From Pseudomonas botevensis (lineage in GTDB: Bacteria > Pseudomonadota > Gammaproteobacteria > Pseudomonadales > Pseudomonadaceae), in NCBI RefSeq assembly GCF_019145475.1, contig NZ_JAHTKI010000009.1, positions 62,001 to 126,000 of the forward strand: 64,000 nt of DNA, in the 5' to 3' direction. The notes below the pieces were generated by a model. It was not told where the DNA came from and did no database searches. It saw only the letters and a program-made list of their open reading frames with translations. Shown piece after piece: positions 1-8,840 of the stretch; position 1 is the first letter of the stretch; every line of letters starts with the position of its first letter. The translations under genes and the position numbers were made by a program.

Positions 1-1
1 G

Positions 2-343
2 ATCGGCAAGACGCCGATCCCGGAAGCGCGTCAACGCGCGACCGCGCTGCTGGAGCGGGTAGGGCTGGCCCATCGCCTGGAGCACAAACCGGCCGAGCTG
101 TCCGGTGGCGAGCGTCAGCGCGTGGCCATCGCCCGCGCGCTGGTGAACAAGCCAGGCCTGGTGATGCTTGACGAGCCGACCGGCAACCTCGACTCCCACA
201 CCGCCCAGGGCATCCAGGATTTGATGCTGGAACTCAGCACTTCGATGCGTACCGCGTTCCTGGTGGTGACCCACGACATGAACCTGGCCCGCCAGATGGA
301 TCGCGTCCTGCACCTCAACGAAGGTTGCCTGACACCTATCTGA
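2..343 (+). CDS. lolD: Lipoprotein-releasing ABC transporter ATPase LolD (5' truncated by window edge)
   Basis: The frame is open from the first bases and covers the C-terminal half of an ABC ATPase. The signature SGGERQR is followed by Walker B (VMLDEPT), the D-loop (GNLDS) and the H-loop (VVTHD). LolD supplies ATP hydrolysis to the LolCDE complex, which extracts lipoproteins from the inner membrane and hands them to LolA. The assignment to LolD rather than another MacB-type ATPase rests mainly on the LolC/E-type permease directly downstream. Walker A and the start codon lie outside the window. Confidence 0.9.
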   Translation: MGKTPIPEARQRATALLERVGLAHRLEHKPAELSGGERQRVAIARALVNKPGLVMLDEPTGNLDSHTAQGIQDLMLELSTSMRTAFLVVTHDMNLARQMDRVLHLNEGCLTPI

Positions 344-352
344 TGGGTTGAA

Positions 353-389
353 ACCCGAAGCCTGAAAAGGCTTCGGGTCTTTTATTTTT
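353..389 (+). terminator. Rho-independent terminator-like hairpin between lolD and lolE
   Basis: A 10-bp perfect stem (ACCCGAAGCC / GGCTTCGGGT, 353-362 and 369-378) with a 6-base loop is followed by a T-rich run to 389. It lies inside what is normally a lolCDE operon, 18 bases before the lolE start, so it probably attenuates rather than fully stops transcription. Confidence 0.7.
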
Positions 390-406
390 ATACGGTGCCC
401 CAGCGA

Positions 407-1651
407 ATGTTCAGACCGTTATCGATCTTTATCGGCACGCGCTATACCCGCGCCAAGCGCCGCAATCGCTTTGTTTCGTTCATTTCGATGACCTCGATGA
501 TCGGCCTCGCCCTCGGCGTGCTGGCGATGATCGTGGTGTTGTCGGTGATGAACGGCTTCCAGCGCGAGATGAGCTCGCGCATCCTCGGCATGGTGCCCCA
601 CGCGACCATCGTCGGCGTCAAGCCGATCGATGACTGGCAGCCGGTGGCCGCCGCCGCGATGAAAAATCCCGAAGTCACCGCCGCCGTACCGTTCACCGAG
701 ATGGAAGGCATGCTGTCCTACAAGGGCTTGATGCAGCCGATCCAGATCAGCGGCGTCGATCCGGCGCAGGAAGGCAAGGTGTCGATCGTCGCCCAGCACA
801 TTGTGCAAGGTCGTCTCGACGCCCTGAAGCCGGGCGAATTCGGCGTGGTGCTCGGTGAAATCACCGCACGGCGCTTCCGCCTCAACGTCGGCGACAAGAT
901 CACCCTGATCGTGCCGGAAGTCAGCACCGCACCGGGGGGCATCACCCCGCGCATGCAGCGCTTGAATGTGGTCGGCGTGTTCAAGGTCGGTGCCGAGCTG
1001 GACGGCTCCATGGGCCTGATCCATGTGGCCGATGCCGCGCAGATGCAGCACTGGGAGCCGAATCAGGTGCAGAGCGTGCGCCTGGCGGTGAAAGACCTGT
1101 ACGCCGCGCCGAAAGTCTCCTCGGACATCGCCGCCGGCCTTGGCGCCGAGTTCAAGGCTGACGACTGGACGCACACCCAGGGCAGCCTGTTCAGCGCGAT
1201 GAAAATGGAAAAGACCATGATCGGTCTGTTGTTGCTGATGATCGTCGCGGTGGCGGCGTTCAACATCATCGCGACCCTGATCATGGTGGTGAACGACAAG
1301 GGTGCGGACATTGCAATCCTGCGCACCATCGGCGCCACGCCACGGCAGATCATGGCGATCTTCATGGTGCAGGGCACGGTGATCGGGATTGTCGGCACAC
1401 TGATCGGCGGCGTGCTCGGCGTGATCGCCGCGCTGAACGTCAGCGAGCTGGTGGGCTGGATGGAGCGGGTGACCGGGCAGCACATCTTCAGTTCCGACGT
1501 GTATTTCGTCAGCAACCTGCCGTCCGAATTGCAGGGCGGCGACGTGCTGCTGATCTGCTCGGCGGGCTTTATCCTCAGCTTCCTGGCAACGGTGTATCCG
1601 GCCTGGCGTGCGGCGAAGATCGAGCCGGCGCATGCGCTGAGATATTCGTAA
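407..1651 (+). CDS. lolE: Lipoprotein-releasing ABC transporter permease LolE
   Basis: A 414-residue LolC/LolE family inner-membrane permease. An N-terminal transmembrane segment (about residues 25-50, in the stretch after SFISMTSMIG) is followed by a large periplasmic domain of about 200 residues and three C-terminal membrane helices (FtsX-like domain), including a conserved region around VVNDKGADIAILRTIGAT. It works with LolC and LolD to release lipoproteins to LolA. The start is taken at ATG 407 rather than the in-frame GTG at 395, because family members begin MFRPL. The LolE (not LolC) name follows from its position after lolD; the two paralogues are hard to separate by eye. Confidence 0.88.
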   Translation: MFRPLSIFIGTRYTRAKRRNRFVSFISMTSMIGLALGVLAMIVVLSVMNGFQREMSSRILGMVPHATIVGVKPIDDWQPVAAAAMKNPEVTAAVPFTEMEGMLSYKGLMQPIQISGVDPAQEGKVSIVAQHIVQGRLDALKPGEFGVVLGEITARRFRLNVGDKITLIVPEVSTAPGGITPRMQRLNVVGVFKVGAELDGSMGLIHVADAAQMQHWEPNQVQSVRLAVKDLYAAPKVSSDIAAGLGAEFKADDWTHTQGSLFSAMKMEKTMIGLLLLMIVAVAAFNIIATLIMVVNDKGADIAILRTIGATPRQIMAIFMVQGTVIGIVGTLIGGVLGVIAALNVSELVGWMERVTGQHIFSSDVYFVSNLPSELQGGDVLLICSAGFILSFLATVYPAWRAAKIEPAHALRYS

Positions 1652-1663
1652 GCTTCAAGGCTG

Positions 1664-1740
1664 CTTTCGCGGGCAAGCCCGCTCCCACAGGGATTTGTGC
1701 ATGACACAGGTCTATCGTAGGAGCGGGCTTGCTCGCAAAA
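1664..1740. repeat. Inverted pair of REP elements (REPIN)
   Basis: Two copies of the Pseudomonas extragenic motif CGCGGGCAAGCCCGCTCCCAC face each other. The first starts near 1668; the second is its inverted form (GAGCGGGCTTGCTCGC, near 1720-1735), with about 30 bases between. They fill the space between the convergent lolE and copS genes. Confidence 0.85.
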
Positions 1741-1744
1741 GGGC

Positions 1745-3094
1745 CTAAATGCCTTTGGGCAACTCAATCACAAACCGCGTCCAGCCCTGATCCGATTCGC
1801 AATGAATCTGCCCACCGTGGGCCTTGATGATTGACTGAGTGATCGCCAACCCCAATCCCGCATGTTCGCTGCTACCTTCCTGCCGCGCCGGATCGGCCCG
1901 GTAGAAGCGGTCGAACAAACGCGGCAGCAGCTCCGCCGAAATCCCCTCGCCACTGTTCTCTACGCTCACCCGCAGTCCTTTCGAGTGCTCGGCGATCCGC
2001 ACCCGCACTTCGCCTTCGGCCGGGGTAAAGCGCAAGGCGTTGTCCAGCAGGTTCGACAAGGCCCGGCGCAGCATGGCGCGGTCGCCGTCGAACGGCCCTT
2101 GGCCTTCGCGACTCAGGCGCACCCGGGCGTCTTCGGCCAGCGGCGCGAAAAACTCCAGCAGGATGTCCGATTCCTGCCCCAGTTCCAGCGGTTCACGCTT
2201 GGGCACCAGCAAGCCATGGTCGGCCTTGGCCAGGTAGAGCATGTCGTTGACCAGTTGCGCCATCCATTGCAGTTCTTCGAGGTTACTGTGCAGCGCCTCG
2301 CGGTAATCCTCGATCGGCCGTGGCCGGGTGAGGGTGACCTGAGTGTGGGTCAGCAGGTTCGACAGCGGGGTGCGCAGTTCATGGGCGATGTCGGCGGAAA
2401 ACGCCGAAAGCCGCTGAAAGGCGTCATCGAGGCGTCCGAGCATGGCGTTGAAGCTGTGGGCCAATTCGCCAAGCTCCGTAGGCATCTGCGCTTCCGGCAG
2501 GCGTGCGTTGAGCGATTGCGCCGAAATGCCCCGGGCCACCGCACTCATGCGGCGCAACGGACGCAAGCCGCTGCGGGCGGCCCAGGCCCCGAGCAGCGCG
2601 GTCGCCAGGGCCGAGAGACCGACCGTCAGCCAGATCAGATGCTGCATCCGCTGGAGGAAATGCTGGTGATGGGTGATGTCCAGCAACAGGGTCAATTGCG
2701 CCGAATCGGGATTGCCCGGCTCCAGCGCGGCATTGAGCAGACGATAGTCGGTGCCGTTGTCATTGATGGTCGACAGTCCGGGCTGTGACGACAGGTTCGT
2801 CGGCATTTGCAGTGTCCGGCCAAACCAGCGCTCGCCGTCGCTGTCGCGGATACGTAACGTCAGATCGCCCTGATGGCTCAGTTCTTCGGCTATCCGCGTC
2901 TGGCGGTCGGCGGACTGCCTGTTTTGCGCGACCTGCCGCAAGCCGATCAGTTTGCTTTCCAGCAGTTGTTGGTCGAGTTCGATGAAGTGCGCTTCGCTGG
3001 CCCGGTTGAACACCACCCCGGCGACCAGCGAAACCGTTGCGGTGCAGGCGGCGAACAGCAGCGCCAGACGACCGCTCAATGACAGTCGGCGCAT
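1745..3094 (-). CDS. copS: Heavy-metal (copper) sensor histidine kinase CopS
   Basis: A 449-residue membrane histidine kinase. It has TM1 at about residues 9-29, a periplasmic sensor of about 120 residues, TM2 at about 153-173, a HAMP linker (LRPLRRMSAVARG), the HELRTP H-box with His238, an N-box (NLLDNALRF) and a glycine box (GLGLAI). It should autophosphorylate on His238 and pass phosphate to CopR. The start codon overlaps the copR stop (TGATG), so the pair is translationally coupled. Heavy-metal specificity is inferred from the family layout, the adjacent cupredoxin gene and the cop-box-like site in the divergent promoter. Confidence 0.88.
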   Translation of the reverse strand: MRRLSLSGRLALLFAACTATVSLVAGVVFNRASEAHFIELDQQLLESKLIGLRQVAQNRQSADRQTRIAEELSHQGDLTLRIRDSDGERWFGRTLQMPTNLSSQPGLSTINDNGTDYRLLNAALEPGNPDSAQLTLLLDITHHQHFLQRMQHLIWLTVGLSALATALLGAWAARSGLRPLRRMSAVARGISAQSLNARLPEAQMPTELGELAHSFNAMLGRLDDAFQRLSAFSADIAHELRTPLSNLLTHTQVTLTRPRPIEDYREALHSNLEELQWMAQLVNDMLYLAKADHGLLVPKREPLELGQESDILLEFFAPLAEDARVRLSREGQGPFDGDRAMLRRALSNLLDNALRFTPAEGEVRVRIAEHSKGLRVSVENSGEGISAELLPRLFDRFYRADPARQEGSSEHAGLGLAITQSIIKAHGGQIHCESDQGWTRFVIELPKGI

Positions 3095-3774
3095 CAGGCG
3101 GGACGCTCTTCGAGGACATAACCCATGCCGCGGACGGTGTGAATCAGCTTGTCGGGAAACTCATCGTCGATCTTCAGGCGCAGTCGGCGGATCGCCACTT
3201 CGATGACGTTGGTGTCGCTGTCGAAGTTCATGTCCCAGACCTGCGAGGCAATCAGCGATTTGGGCAGCACTTCGCCCTGGCGGCGCAGGAGCATTTCCAG
3301 CAGCGCGAACTCCTTGGCGGTGAGATCGATGCGCTGGCCGCCGCGTTCGACGCGGCGACGGATCAGGTCCAGACGCAGGTCCGCCAGTTGCAGGCTGGTT
3401 TCCTGCGGGGTGGTGCTGCCGCGTCGCAACAGGCTGCGCACCCTGGCCAGCAGTTCGGAAAAGGCGAAGGGTTTGACCAGATAATCGTCGGCGCCGAGTT
3501 CGAGGCCGTGAACCCGGTCTTCCACGGTGTCCTTGGCCGTCAGAAACAGGATCGGCGTTTCCAGCCCGGCGCTACGCACCGCTTGCAGAATCTGCCAGCC
3601 ATTGCGGCCGGGCAGCATCACGTCGAGGATCAGCAAGGCATAGTCCCCCGTGAGTGCCAGTTGCTGGCCTGTCGTGCCGTCGGCCACCAGTTCGGTGTTG
3701 AACCCGGCCTCGGTCAGGCCCTGGCGCAGGTAATGACCGGTTTTCGGTTGGTCTTCGACGATCAGCAGTTTCAT
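3094..3774 (-). CDS. copR: Copper-responsive response regulator CopR (OmpR family)
   Basis: A 226-residue OmpR/PhoB regulator. The N-terminal receiver has an acidic pocket at E7/D8, the phosphoacceptor Asp51 in [10 protein letters not shown], and Thr/Lys switch residues (FLTAKD, VKPFAF). The C-terminal winged helix ends in VRGMGYVLE. It is co-transcribed with copS and divergent from the cupredoxin gene at 3943. A cop-box-like sequence in the shared intergenic region suggests that it activates the cupredoxin gene and perhaps itself. Confidence 0.9.
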   Translation of the reverse strand: MKLLIVEDQPKTGHYLRQGLTEAGFNTELVADGTTGQQLALTGDYALLILDVMLPGRNGWQILQAVRSAGLETPILFLTAKDTVEDRVHGLELGADDYLVKPFAFSELLARVRSLLRRGSTTPQETSLQLADLRLDLIRRRVERGGQRIDLTAKEFALLEMLLRRQGEVLPKSLIASQVWDMNFDSDTNVIEVAIRRLRLKIDDEFPDKLIHTVRGMGYVLEERPA

Positions 3775-3850
3775 GGCGTGGCTCTGGTGGACATATCTGG
3801 CGTTGGGAACAGGGGCTTTATACCGTGCGAGCCGCCAGCGCGGCCCAACC

Positions 3851-3865
3851 TGACAAAGTTGTAAT
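3851..3865 (+). promoter_or_regulatory. Cop-box-like CopR binding site
   Basis: TGACAAAGTTGTAAT lies between the divergent copR and cupredoxin genes, about 78 bases before the cupredoxin start. It resembles the TGACA-N4-TGTNAT cop box described for Pseudomonas CopR. The match was judged by eye; no score was computed. Confidence 0.6.
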
Positions 3866-3942
3866 CTGCCTGTCAGGTTGATGCCAGCCCAGGCCGGCTA
3901 GAGTTTCCCACAGGCTGAACCTTTCTTTGTTGGAGTACGACT

Positions 3943-4491
3943 ATGTTTTTGCGCAATCGTCTGGCCCTTGCCGCGTGTCTGCTGGCGCTGAGTTCGCCGC
4001 TGTGGGCAGCGCCGGCCCATACCTATGATTTCGGCCAGCCGGCCAAGGCCGCGCAGGCCACCCGCAGCATTGAAGTGGTGATGGGCGACATGTCCTTCGA
4101 TCCGAAGGCGATTCAGATCAAGGCCGGTGAGACGGTTCGTTTCGTTCTGGTGAACAAGGGTCAGTTGTTGCACGAATTCAACCTCGGCGACGCGGCGATG
4201 CATGCCAAACACCAGCAGGAAATGTTGCAGATGCAGCAAAGCGGCATGCTTACGCCTACTGGCATCAAGGAAATGTCCCACGATATGGCGGGCATGGATC
4301 ATGGCTCGATGGATCACAGCGCGATGGGGCAGGGCATGAAACATGACGACCCCAACAGCGTGCTGGTCGAGCCGGGCAAGACCGCAGAACTGACCTGGAC
4401 CTTCAGCAAAGCCGTGAGCCTGGAATTCGCCTGCAACATTCCCGGGCATTATCAGGCCGGGATGGTCGGCAAACTGACTGTCAGTCAGTAA
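3943..4491 (+). CDS. Secreted cupredoxin (blue-copper-like) with Met/His-rich insert
   Basis: A 182-residue protein with a Sec signal peptide (about residues 1-23, ending LWAAPA) and a cupredoxin fold (about 41-182). The likely type 1 copper ligands are His77 (LLHEFN), Cys164, His169 (ACNIPGH) and Met174 (AGM). The loop at about residues 86-135 holds many Met and His residues (MAGMDHGSMDHSAMGQGMKH), as seen in periplasmic copper-binding proteins. Its position divergent from copRS, behind a cop-box-like site, supports a role in copper buffering or transfer. An SD-like GGAG precedes the ATG. The corresponding PAO1 gene is, from memory, PA2807. Confidence 0.85.
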   Translation: MFLRNRLALAACLLALSSPLWAAPAHTYDFGQPAKAAQATRSIEVVMGDMSFDPKAIQIKAGETVRFVLVNKGQLLHEFNLGDAAMHAKHQQEMLQMQQSGMLTPTGIKEMSHDMAGMDHGSMDHSAMGQGMKHDDPNSVLVEPGKTAELTWTFSKAVSLEFACNIPGHYQAGMVGKLTVSQ

Positions 4492-4552
4492 GCACTCAAA
4501 GGCGGGAGCAAAGGCTGGTAGAATCCGCTGATTCTTCAGTCAGGTTTCCGCC

Positions 4553-5383
4553 ATGCATCCCGCAGCCGAACATTCGCCGCTGGGCAAGTCCAGCGAATAC
4601 ATCGCCACGTACACACCGTCCTTGCTGTTCCCGATCCCGCGCACCGCGAAATGGGCCGAGCTGGGCCTGACCGCCGAGACGCTGCCGTATACCGGCGTGG
4701 ATTTCTGGAACTGCTTCGAGCTGTCGTGGCTGCTGCCGTCGGGCAAACCGGTGGTGGCGATCGGCGAGTTCAGCATTCCAGCGGATTCGCCGAACATCAT
4801 TGAATCCAAGTCGTTCAAGCTGTACCTGAACTCCCTGAACCAGACCCCGTTCGCCGACATCGCCATGCTGGAAGCGACGCTGGTCAAGGATTTGTCCGCC
4901 GCCGCCGGCAAACCGGTGGGGGTGCGGGTTCGCAGTCTGAAAGACGTCGAGGCCGAAGGCGTGGTCGCACTGCCGGGCGTTTGCATCGATGATCTGGATA
5001 TCAGCGTCAGCAATTACGAGCATCCACGGCCGGAGTTGCTGCGTTGCGACGAATCGCGGATTGTGGAGGAGAGCGTGCACAGCCACCTGCTCAAATCCAA
5101 CTGCCCGGTGACCAGCCAGCCGGACTGGGGCAGCGTGGTGGTCGAGTACCGTGGCGCGGCGCTGGATCACGCCAGCCTGCTGGAGTACATCGTCAGCTTC
5201 CGCCAGCACTCGGACTTCCATGAGCAATGCGTGGAGCGGATTTTCCTCGATCTGCAGCGTCTGCTGAAACCGGAAAAACTGACGGTGTTTGCGCGTTATG
5301 TGCGTCGCGGCGGTCTGGATATCAACCCGTACCGCAGCACTGAAAGCGTGCAACTGCCGAACCATCGTCTGGTTCGTCAGTAA
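4553..5383 (+). CDS. queF: NADPH-dependent 7-cyano-7-deazaguanine reductase QueF
   Basis: A 276-residue bimodular QueF of the E. coli type. It reduces preQ0 to preQ1 in queuosine biosynthesis. The family motif ESKSFKLY is at residues 84-91. The catalytic thiol is Cys184 in [12 protein letters not shown], with Asp191 as the likely general acid. The length matches the 270-280 residue bimodular class. The gene is followed by a strong bidirectional terminator, so it appears monocistronic. Confidence 0.95.
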   Translation: MHPAAEHSPLGKSSEYIATYTPSLLFPIPRTAKWAELGLTAETLPYTGVDFWNCFELSWLLPSGKPVVAIGEFSIPADSPNIIESKSFKLYLNSLNQTPFADIAMLEATLVKDLSAAAGKPVGVRVRSLKDVEAEGVVALPGVCIDDLDISVSNYEHPRPELLRCDESRIVEESVHSHLLKSNCPVTSQPDWGSVVVEYRGAALDHASLLEYIVSFRQHSDFHEQCVERIFLDLQRLLKPEKLTVFARYVRRGGLDINPYRSTESVQLPNHRLVRQ

Positions 5384-5387
5384 CCTC

Positions 5388-5421
5388 TTTTGCGGGAGCG
5401 GGCAAACCCGGCCCCACAGAC
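5388..5421. repeat. Single degenerate REP element
   Basis: GCGGGAGCGGGCAAACCCGGCCCCACA resembles the REP units at 1664 and 29203 with several changes (shown in part: GGGCAAACCCGGCCCCACA). It lies just after queF. Confidence 0.5.
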
Positions 5422-5427
5422 ATGAAA

Positions 5428-5457
5428 AAGCCCTGCCAGCGATGGCAGGGCTTTTTT
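5428..5457. terminator. Bidirectional terminator between queF and the DUF4404 gene
   Basis: An 11-bp perfect stem (AAGCCCTGCCA / TGGCAGGGCTT) with a GCGA loop is followed by TTTTTT on the plus strand and preceded by AAAAA. It can therefore stop transcription from both convergent genes. Confidence 0.9.
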
Positions 5458-5470
5458 GCATCCGCAGGGC

Positions 5471-5734
5471 TCAGATACCCATGCTGACCAGGGAGTTGGC
5501 GATATTGCGCAGGGTGCCGGCAATGGTCGGGTGTTCGAGTTCGAAGCGTTCGACCGCCAGATTCACGCCGTCGGCGATGCTGGTGTCCTGGGTGGATTGT
5601 TCCAGTTTGATCTCGGATTCGATCTGCGCCATCAGTTCATGCAGATGTTCGCGCTCGGCGTCGGTCAGCGGCGGGTTCTGATCCAGTTGCTCGCGCAGGG
5701 TGTTGAGCTGTTCTTGCAGTTCGCGGGCGGGCAT
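5471..5734 (-). CDS. DUF4404 family small protein
   Basis: An 87-residue, mostly helical acidic protein. It starts MPARELQEQLNTLREQLDQN and carries the pattern LTDAEREHLHELMAQIE typical of DUF4404. No signal peptide or membrane segment is visible. Function is unknown. It sits in the conserved stretch between queF and mlaA. An SD-like GGAAA precedes the ATG. Confidence 0.8.
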   Translation of the reverse strand: MPARELQEQLNTLREQLDQNPPLTDAEREHLHELMAQIESEIKLEQSTQDTSIADGVNLAVERFELEHPTIAGTLRNIANSLVSMGI

Positions 5735-5841
5735 GGCGGTTTCCTTTTATCGAGAGGCACTGGCATAGACCGCAGCCTCGGGCCAAAGGTCTATGGCTCT
5801 CTTAAGACTAATCCACTCTCGGCCAGGCTGCATGATCCCGG

Positions 5842-6462
5842 TCAGGGCTTTTCGCCTTTGAGTCGGCGCAGGCTGATGTCCGCCAGGCAGGTGTCGAGAT
5901 CGCCCAGATGATCGATCACCGAATGCACGCCGAGGCCGAACAGCTGCACCGTGGCCTTGCCGCGCAGTTGTTCGCGCTCTTTCTGGCTCAGGGCCTGCCA
6001 CTCGCCGGGTGGCAGGCCGCAGAGCGATCCGCAGGATGCCAGGCCAATCGTCCACAGCCCGGCATTCAGGCCCGATTGCAGCAGGCGCGGCTCGCCGCTG
6101 ACCAGCACGCAACCGTCGAGACGGTCGACGTTCAGTGTCATCAAGGCCTGCCAGCAGGCGTTGGGTGCCGGCCATGGGGAGTGTGTTGCCGGATGTTGCG
6201 ATGGTTTGATCCAGTCCGGCAGCGCCGACGAAAGTTGCTGCGTGAGGGCTGGGGGCAGCTCGTCGAGCCAGGCGCAGGGGATCAGTTGACGTTGCAGGCT
6301 GTGCAGACTGTCGAGGGCGCCGGGCGTGGCGTCGGCGTGTTCGGTGGTCGGGTTGGCGTGATGTCGGGCACGGGCGCCGAAGTCCACCAGGCAACCGCTG
6401 AGCCCGAACAGCACGGCAGTCAGGTTGGGCGCGGCGACAGGCAAGGCTTCGGCGTGCGGCAT
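5842..6462 (-). CDS. HAD-superfamily hydrolase-like protein (phosphonatase-like)
   Basis: A 206-residue protein starting MPHAEALPVAAP, with a region resembling HAD motif I: VLFGLSGCLVDFGAR. The usual DxDGTxxD catalytic core has become GLSGCLVDFG, so the nucleophilic Asp is missing and activity is doubtful. Other HAD-like parts remain (VLVSGEPRLLQSGLNAGLWTIGL as a motif III-like segment). The long upstream extension (to 6600) was rejected because an AGGGA SD precedes the ATG at 6462 and the next gene's promoter must lie there. It may be a pseudoenzyme; PAO1 has a related gene at this place. Confidence 0.7.
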   Translation of the reverse strand: MPHAEALPVAAPNLTAVLFGLSGCLVDFGARARHHANPTTEHADATPGALDSLHSLQRQLIPCAWLDELPPALTQQLSSALPDWIKPSQHPATHSPWPAPNACWQALMTLNVDRLDGCVLVSGEPRLLQSGLNAGLWTIGLASCGSLCGLPPGEWQALSQKEREQLRGKATVQLFGLGVHSVIDHLGDLDTCLADISLRRLKGEKP

Positions 6463-6647
6463 GAAAAACGTCCCTGAAATAGGGATCAGGCTATGCACGG
6501 TCGGTGACAGTTGAATGACAAGCGCATGACGAAGCGTCCTACGGAACGATTCGCCGGGGGAAGTGCCTAAAGCGCCTTTCCGTCTTATACTTAGCGCCAT
6601 CTCACCGTGGCCAGGTTGCCGCGTCCGTACAATCCAAGGAGTTTTCT

Positions 6648-7337
6648 ATGCGCTGGAGCCATCCTCTCGCTCAGCTTTGTGTATGTGCCAGCGTGATGCT
6701 GGTGCCGTTCGCCGCTCAGGCTGCAACGGAAGAAGACCCTTGGGAAAGCGTCAACCGTCCGATCTTCGAGTTCAACGATTTCGTCGACACTTACGCACTG
6801 AAGCCGCTGGCCCAGGGCTATGAATTCGTGACGCCGCAGTTCCTCGAAGACGGCATCCACAACATGTTTCGCAACGTCGGTGATGTCACCAACCTGGCGA
6901 ACAACATTCTCCAGGCCAAACCGGCCGCTGCCGGCGTCGACACCGCGCGCCTGATCTTCAACACCACTTTCGGCCTGCTCGGCTTCTTCGATGTCGGCAC
7001 CAAGATGGGCCTGCACCGCAGCGACGAAGATTTTGGCCAGACCCTCGGCTACTGGGGCGTCGGCAGCGGTCCGTACGTGATGCTGCCACTGCTCGGCCCA
7101 AGCACCCTGCGTGATGCGCCGTCCAAGTACGTCGACAGCTACACCGGCCCGTATCGCTATATCAACGATGTGCCGGTGCGTAACTCGATTTTCGGCCTGA
7201 ACATCGTCGACACCCGCGCCAGCCTGCTGTCCAGCGAGAAGCTGATCAGCGGCGACAAGTACACGTTCATCCGCAACGCCTACCTGCAGAACCGCGAGTT
7301 CAAGGTCAAGGACGGTCAGGTCGAAGACGATTTCTGA
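6648..7337 (+). CDS. mlaA: MlaA/VacJ family outer-membrane lipid-asymmetry protein
   Basis: A 229-residue MlaA homologue. An N-terminal signal sequence ends AAQA about residue 25. The family opening DPWESVNRPIFEFND follows, then the segments LGYWGVGSGPYVMLPLLGPST and RDAPSKYVDSY. MlaA removes mislocalised phospholipid from the outer leaflet of the outer membrane and passes it to MlaC. The signal peptide lacks a canonical lipobox (the only N-terminal cysteines are in QLCVCAS), so this copy may not be lipidated. SD AAGGAG precedes the ATG. Confidence 0.9.
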   Translation: MRWSHPLAQLCVCASVMLVPFAAQAATEEDPWESVNRPIFEFNDFVDTYALKPLAQGYEFVTPQFLEDGIHNMFRNVGDVTNLANNILQAKPAAAGVDTARLIFNTTFGLLGFFDVGTKMGLHRSDEDFGQTLGYWGVGSGPYVMLPLLGPSTLRDAPSKYVDSYTGPYRYINDVPVRNSIFGLNIVDTRASLLSSEKLISGDKYTFIRNAYLQNREFKVKDGQVEDDF

Positions 7338-7357
7338 TCCTCCTCGTTGAAAGGCCG

Positions 7358-7383
7358 AAGGCGACCGCAAGGTCGCCTTTTTT
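7358..7383 (+). terminator. Terminator after mlaA
   Basis: Stem AAGGCGACC / GGTCGCCTT with a GCAA tetraloop and a T run. The rest of the 320-base gap to the next gene (7384-7658) holds no convincing ORF and presumably the rssB promoter. Confidence 0.9.
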
Positions 7384-7658
7384 GTGCGCCAACCTTTCAT
7401 TGGGTTACGGTTGAGGGCGTTTTTATAACTCTCTGTGATTTGACAAACAAAGTCGTCAAGCGACCATCGGCGCATGCTTGAAACGCTCTGCGGATGGGAG
7501 TACCGTCTGCGCCTTAGAAGGGCACCTCTGGTGCAATCGTGTGCAGGGCAAAGGCTCTGAAACGGTGCAACAGAGAGGCTAGAAAGCGAATCCAGTAGTC
7601 TGCGCCGGGCCGTTGCCCCGCCTGCTACGCCAACCTAATTCTGGCGCCGTTTGCCCAC

Positions 7659-8840
7659 ATGCCAAAAACCAGTGCCACGCTGCTGATAATCGATGATGAC
7701 GAGGTAGTGCGCGCGAGTCTCGCGGCCTATCTGGAAGACAGTGGTTTCAGCGTCCTGCAGGCCAGCAACGGTCAGCAGGGTCTTCAGGTATTCGAGCAAG
7801 ACACGCCCGACTTGGTCATCTGCGATCTGCGCATGCCGCAGATGGGCGGTCTCGAACTTATCCGTCAGGTCACCGAGCGGTCGCCACAGACCCCGGTGAT
7901 CGTGGTCTCGGGTGCCGGCGTGATGAACGACGCGGTCGAGGCCCTGCGCCTGGGCGCGGCGGATTACCTGATCAAGCCTCTCGAAGATCTGGCCGTGCTC
8001 GAGCACTCCGTGCGCCGGGCCCTGGATCGTGCGCGCCTGCTGCTGGAAAACCAGCGCTACCGCGAGAAGCTGGAAAAGGCCAACCGCGAACTCGCCGCCA
8101 GCCTGAACCTGCTCCAGGAAGACCAGAACGCCGGTCGTCAGGTGCAGATGAACATGCTGCCGGAAAGCCCGTGGAGCATCGACGAATTCAAATTTGCCCA
8201 CCAGATCATCCCGTCTTTGTACCTGTCGGGTGATTTTGTCGACTATTTCCGGGTCGACGAGCGCCGGGTGGCGTTTTACCTGGCGGACGTTTCCGGTCAT
8301 GGCGCCTCTTCGGCGTTCGTCACCGTACTGCTGAAGTTCATGACCACGCGCTTGCTGTTCGAGTCCAAGCGCAACGGCACGCTGCCGGAATTCAAGCCTT
8401 CGGAAGTCCTCGGTCATATCAACCGGGGGCTGATCAGTTGTAAGCTGGGTAAACACGTCACAATGGTCGGTGGAGTCATCGACGAGGAGACCGGTTTGTT
8501 GACCTATAGCATCGGCGGCCATCTGCCGTTGCCTGTGTTGTACACGCCTGACAGTGTTCGCTACCTCGAAGGACGCGGTCTGCCGGTGGGGCTTTTCAAC
8601 GAAGCCACCTACGAAGATCACGTACTCGAGCTGCCTCCGACGTTCAGCCTGACGCTGATGTCTGATGGCATTCTGGATCTTTTGCCAGAGCCCACACTCA
8701 AAGAGAAAGAAGCTGCTTTGCCCCAGCGGGTGAAGTCGGCGGGCGGCAGCCTGGATGGTCTGCGGCAGGTTTTTGGATTGGCCACGCTAGGGGAGATGCC
8801 GGATGATATCGCCCTGTTGGTGTTGAGCAGGAATCTTTAA
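7659..8840 (+). CDS. rssB: Response regulator with PP2C-type (SpoIIE-like) phosphatase domain, RssB-like
   Basis: A 393-residue protein. The receiver (residues 1-125) has acidic residues DDD at 12-14, phospho-Asp56 in LVICDLRMP and Lys in LIKPLED. A coiled-coil linker (about 125-165) is followed by a PP2C/SpoIIE-like phosphatase domain (about 175-393) with the metal-binding Asp residues of LSGDFVDYF, LADVSGHGASS and MSDGILDLLP. The phosphatase probably dephosphorylates the STAS protein encoded next; stop and start overlap (TAATG). In Pseudomonas the corresponding pair is called RssB/RssC and influences RpoS. The symbol is used by analogy. Confidence 0.85.
   Translation: MPKTSATLLIIDDDEVVRASLAAYLEDSGFSVLQASNGQQGLQVFEQDTPDLVICDLRMPQMGGLELIRQVTERSPQTPVIVVSGAGVMNDAVEALRLGAADYLIKPLEDLAVLEHSVRRALDRARLLLENQRYREKLEKANRELAASLNLLQEDQNAGRQVQMNMLPESPWSIDEFKFAHQIIPSLYLSGDFVDYFRVDERRVAFYLADVSGHGASSAFVTVLLKFMTTRLLFESKRNGTLPEFKPSEVLGHINRGLISCKLGKHVTMVGGVIDEETGLLTYSIGGHLPLPVLYTPDSVRYLEGRGLPVGLFNEATYEDHVLELPPTFSLTLMSDGILDLLPEPTLKEKEAALPQRVKSAGGSLDGLRQVFGLATLGEMPDDIALLVLSRNL

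Noticed and set aside
353..389. Operon break separating lolE from lolCD
   Set aside because: The hairpin is real, but lolE starts 18 bases later with no room for a promoter, so attenuation is more likely than a break.
419..1633. Long minus-strand ORF over lolE
   Set aside because: Shadow frame of a well-supported gene; composition rich in His, Asp and Arg typical of antisense GC-rich frames.
1862..2788. Plus-strand ORF over copS
   Set aside because: Antisense shadow of copS with no family-like pattern and no SD.
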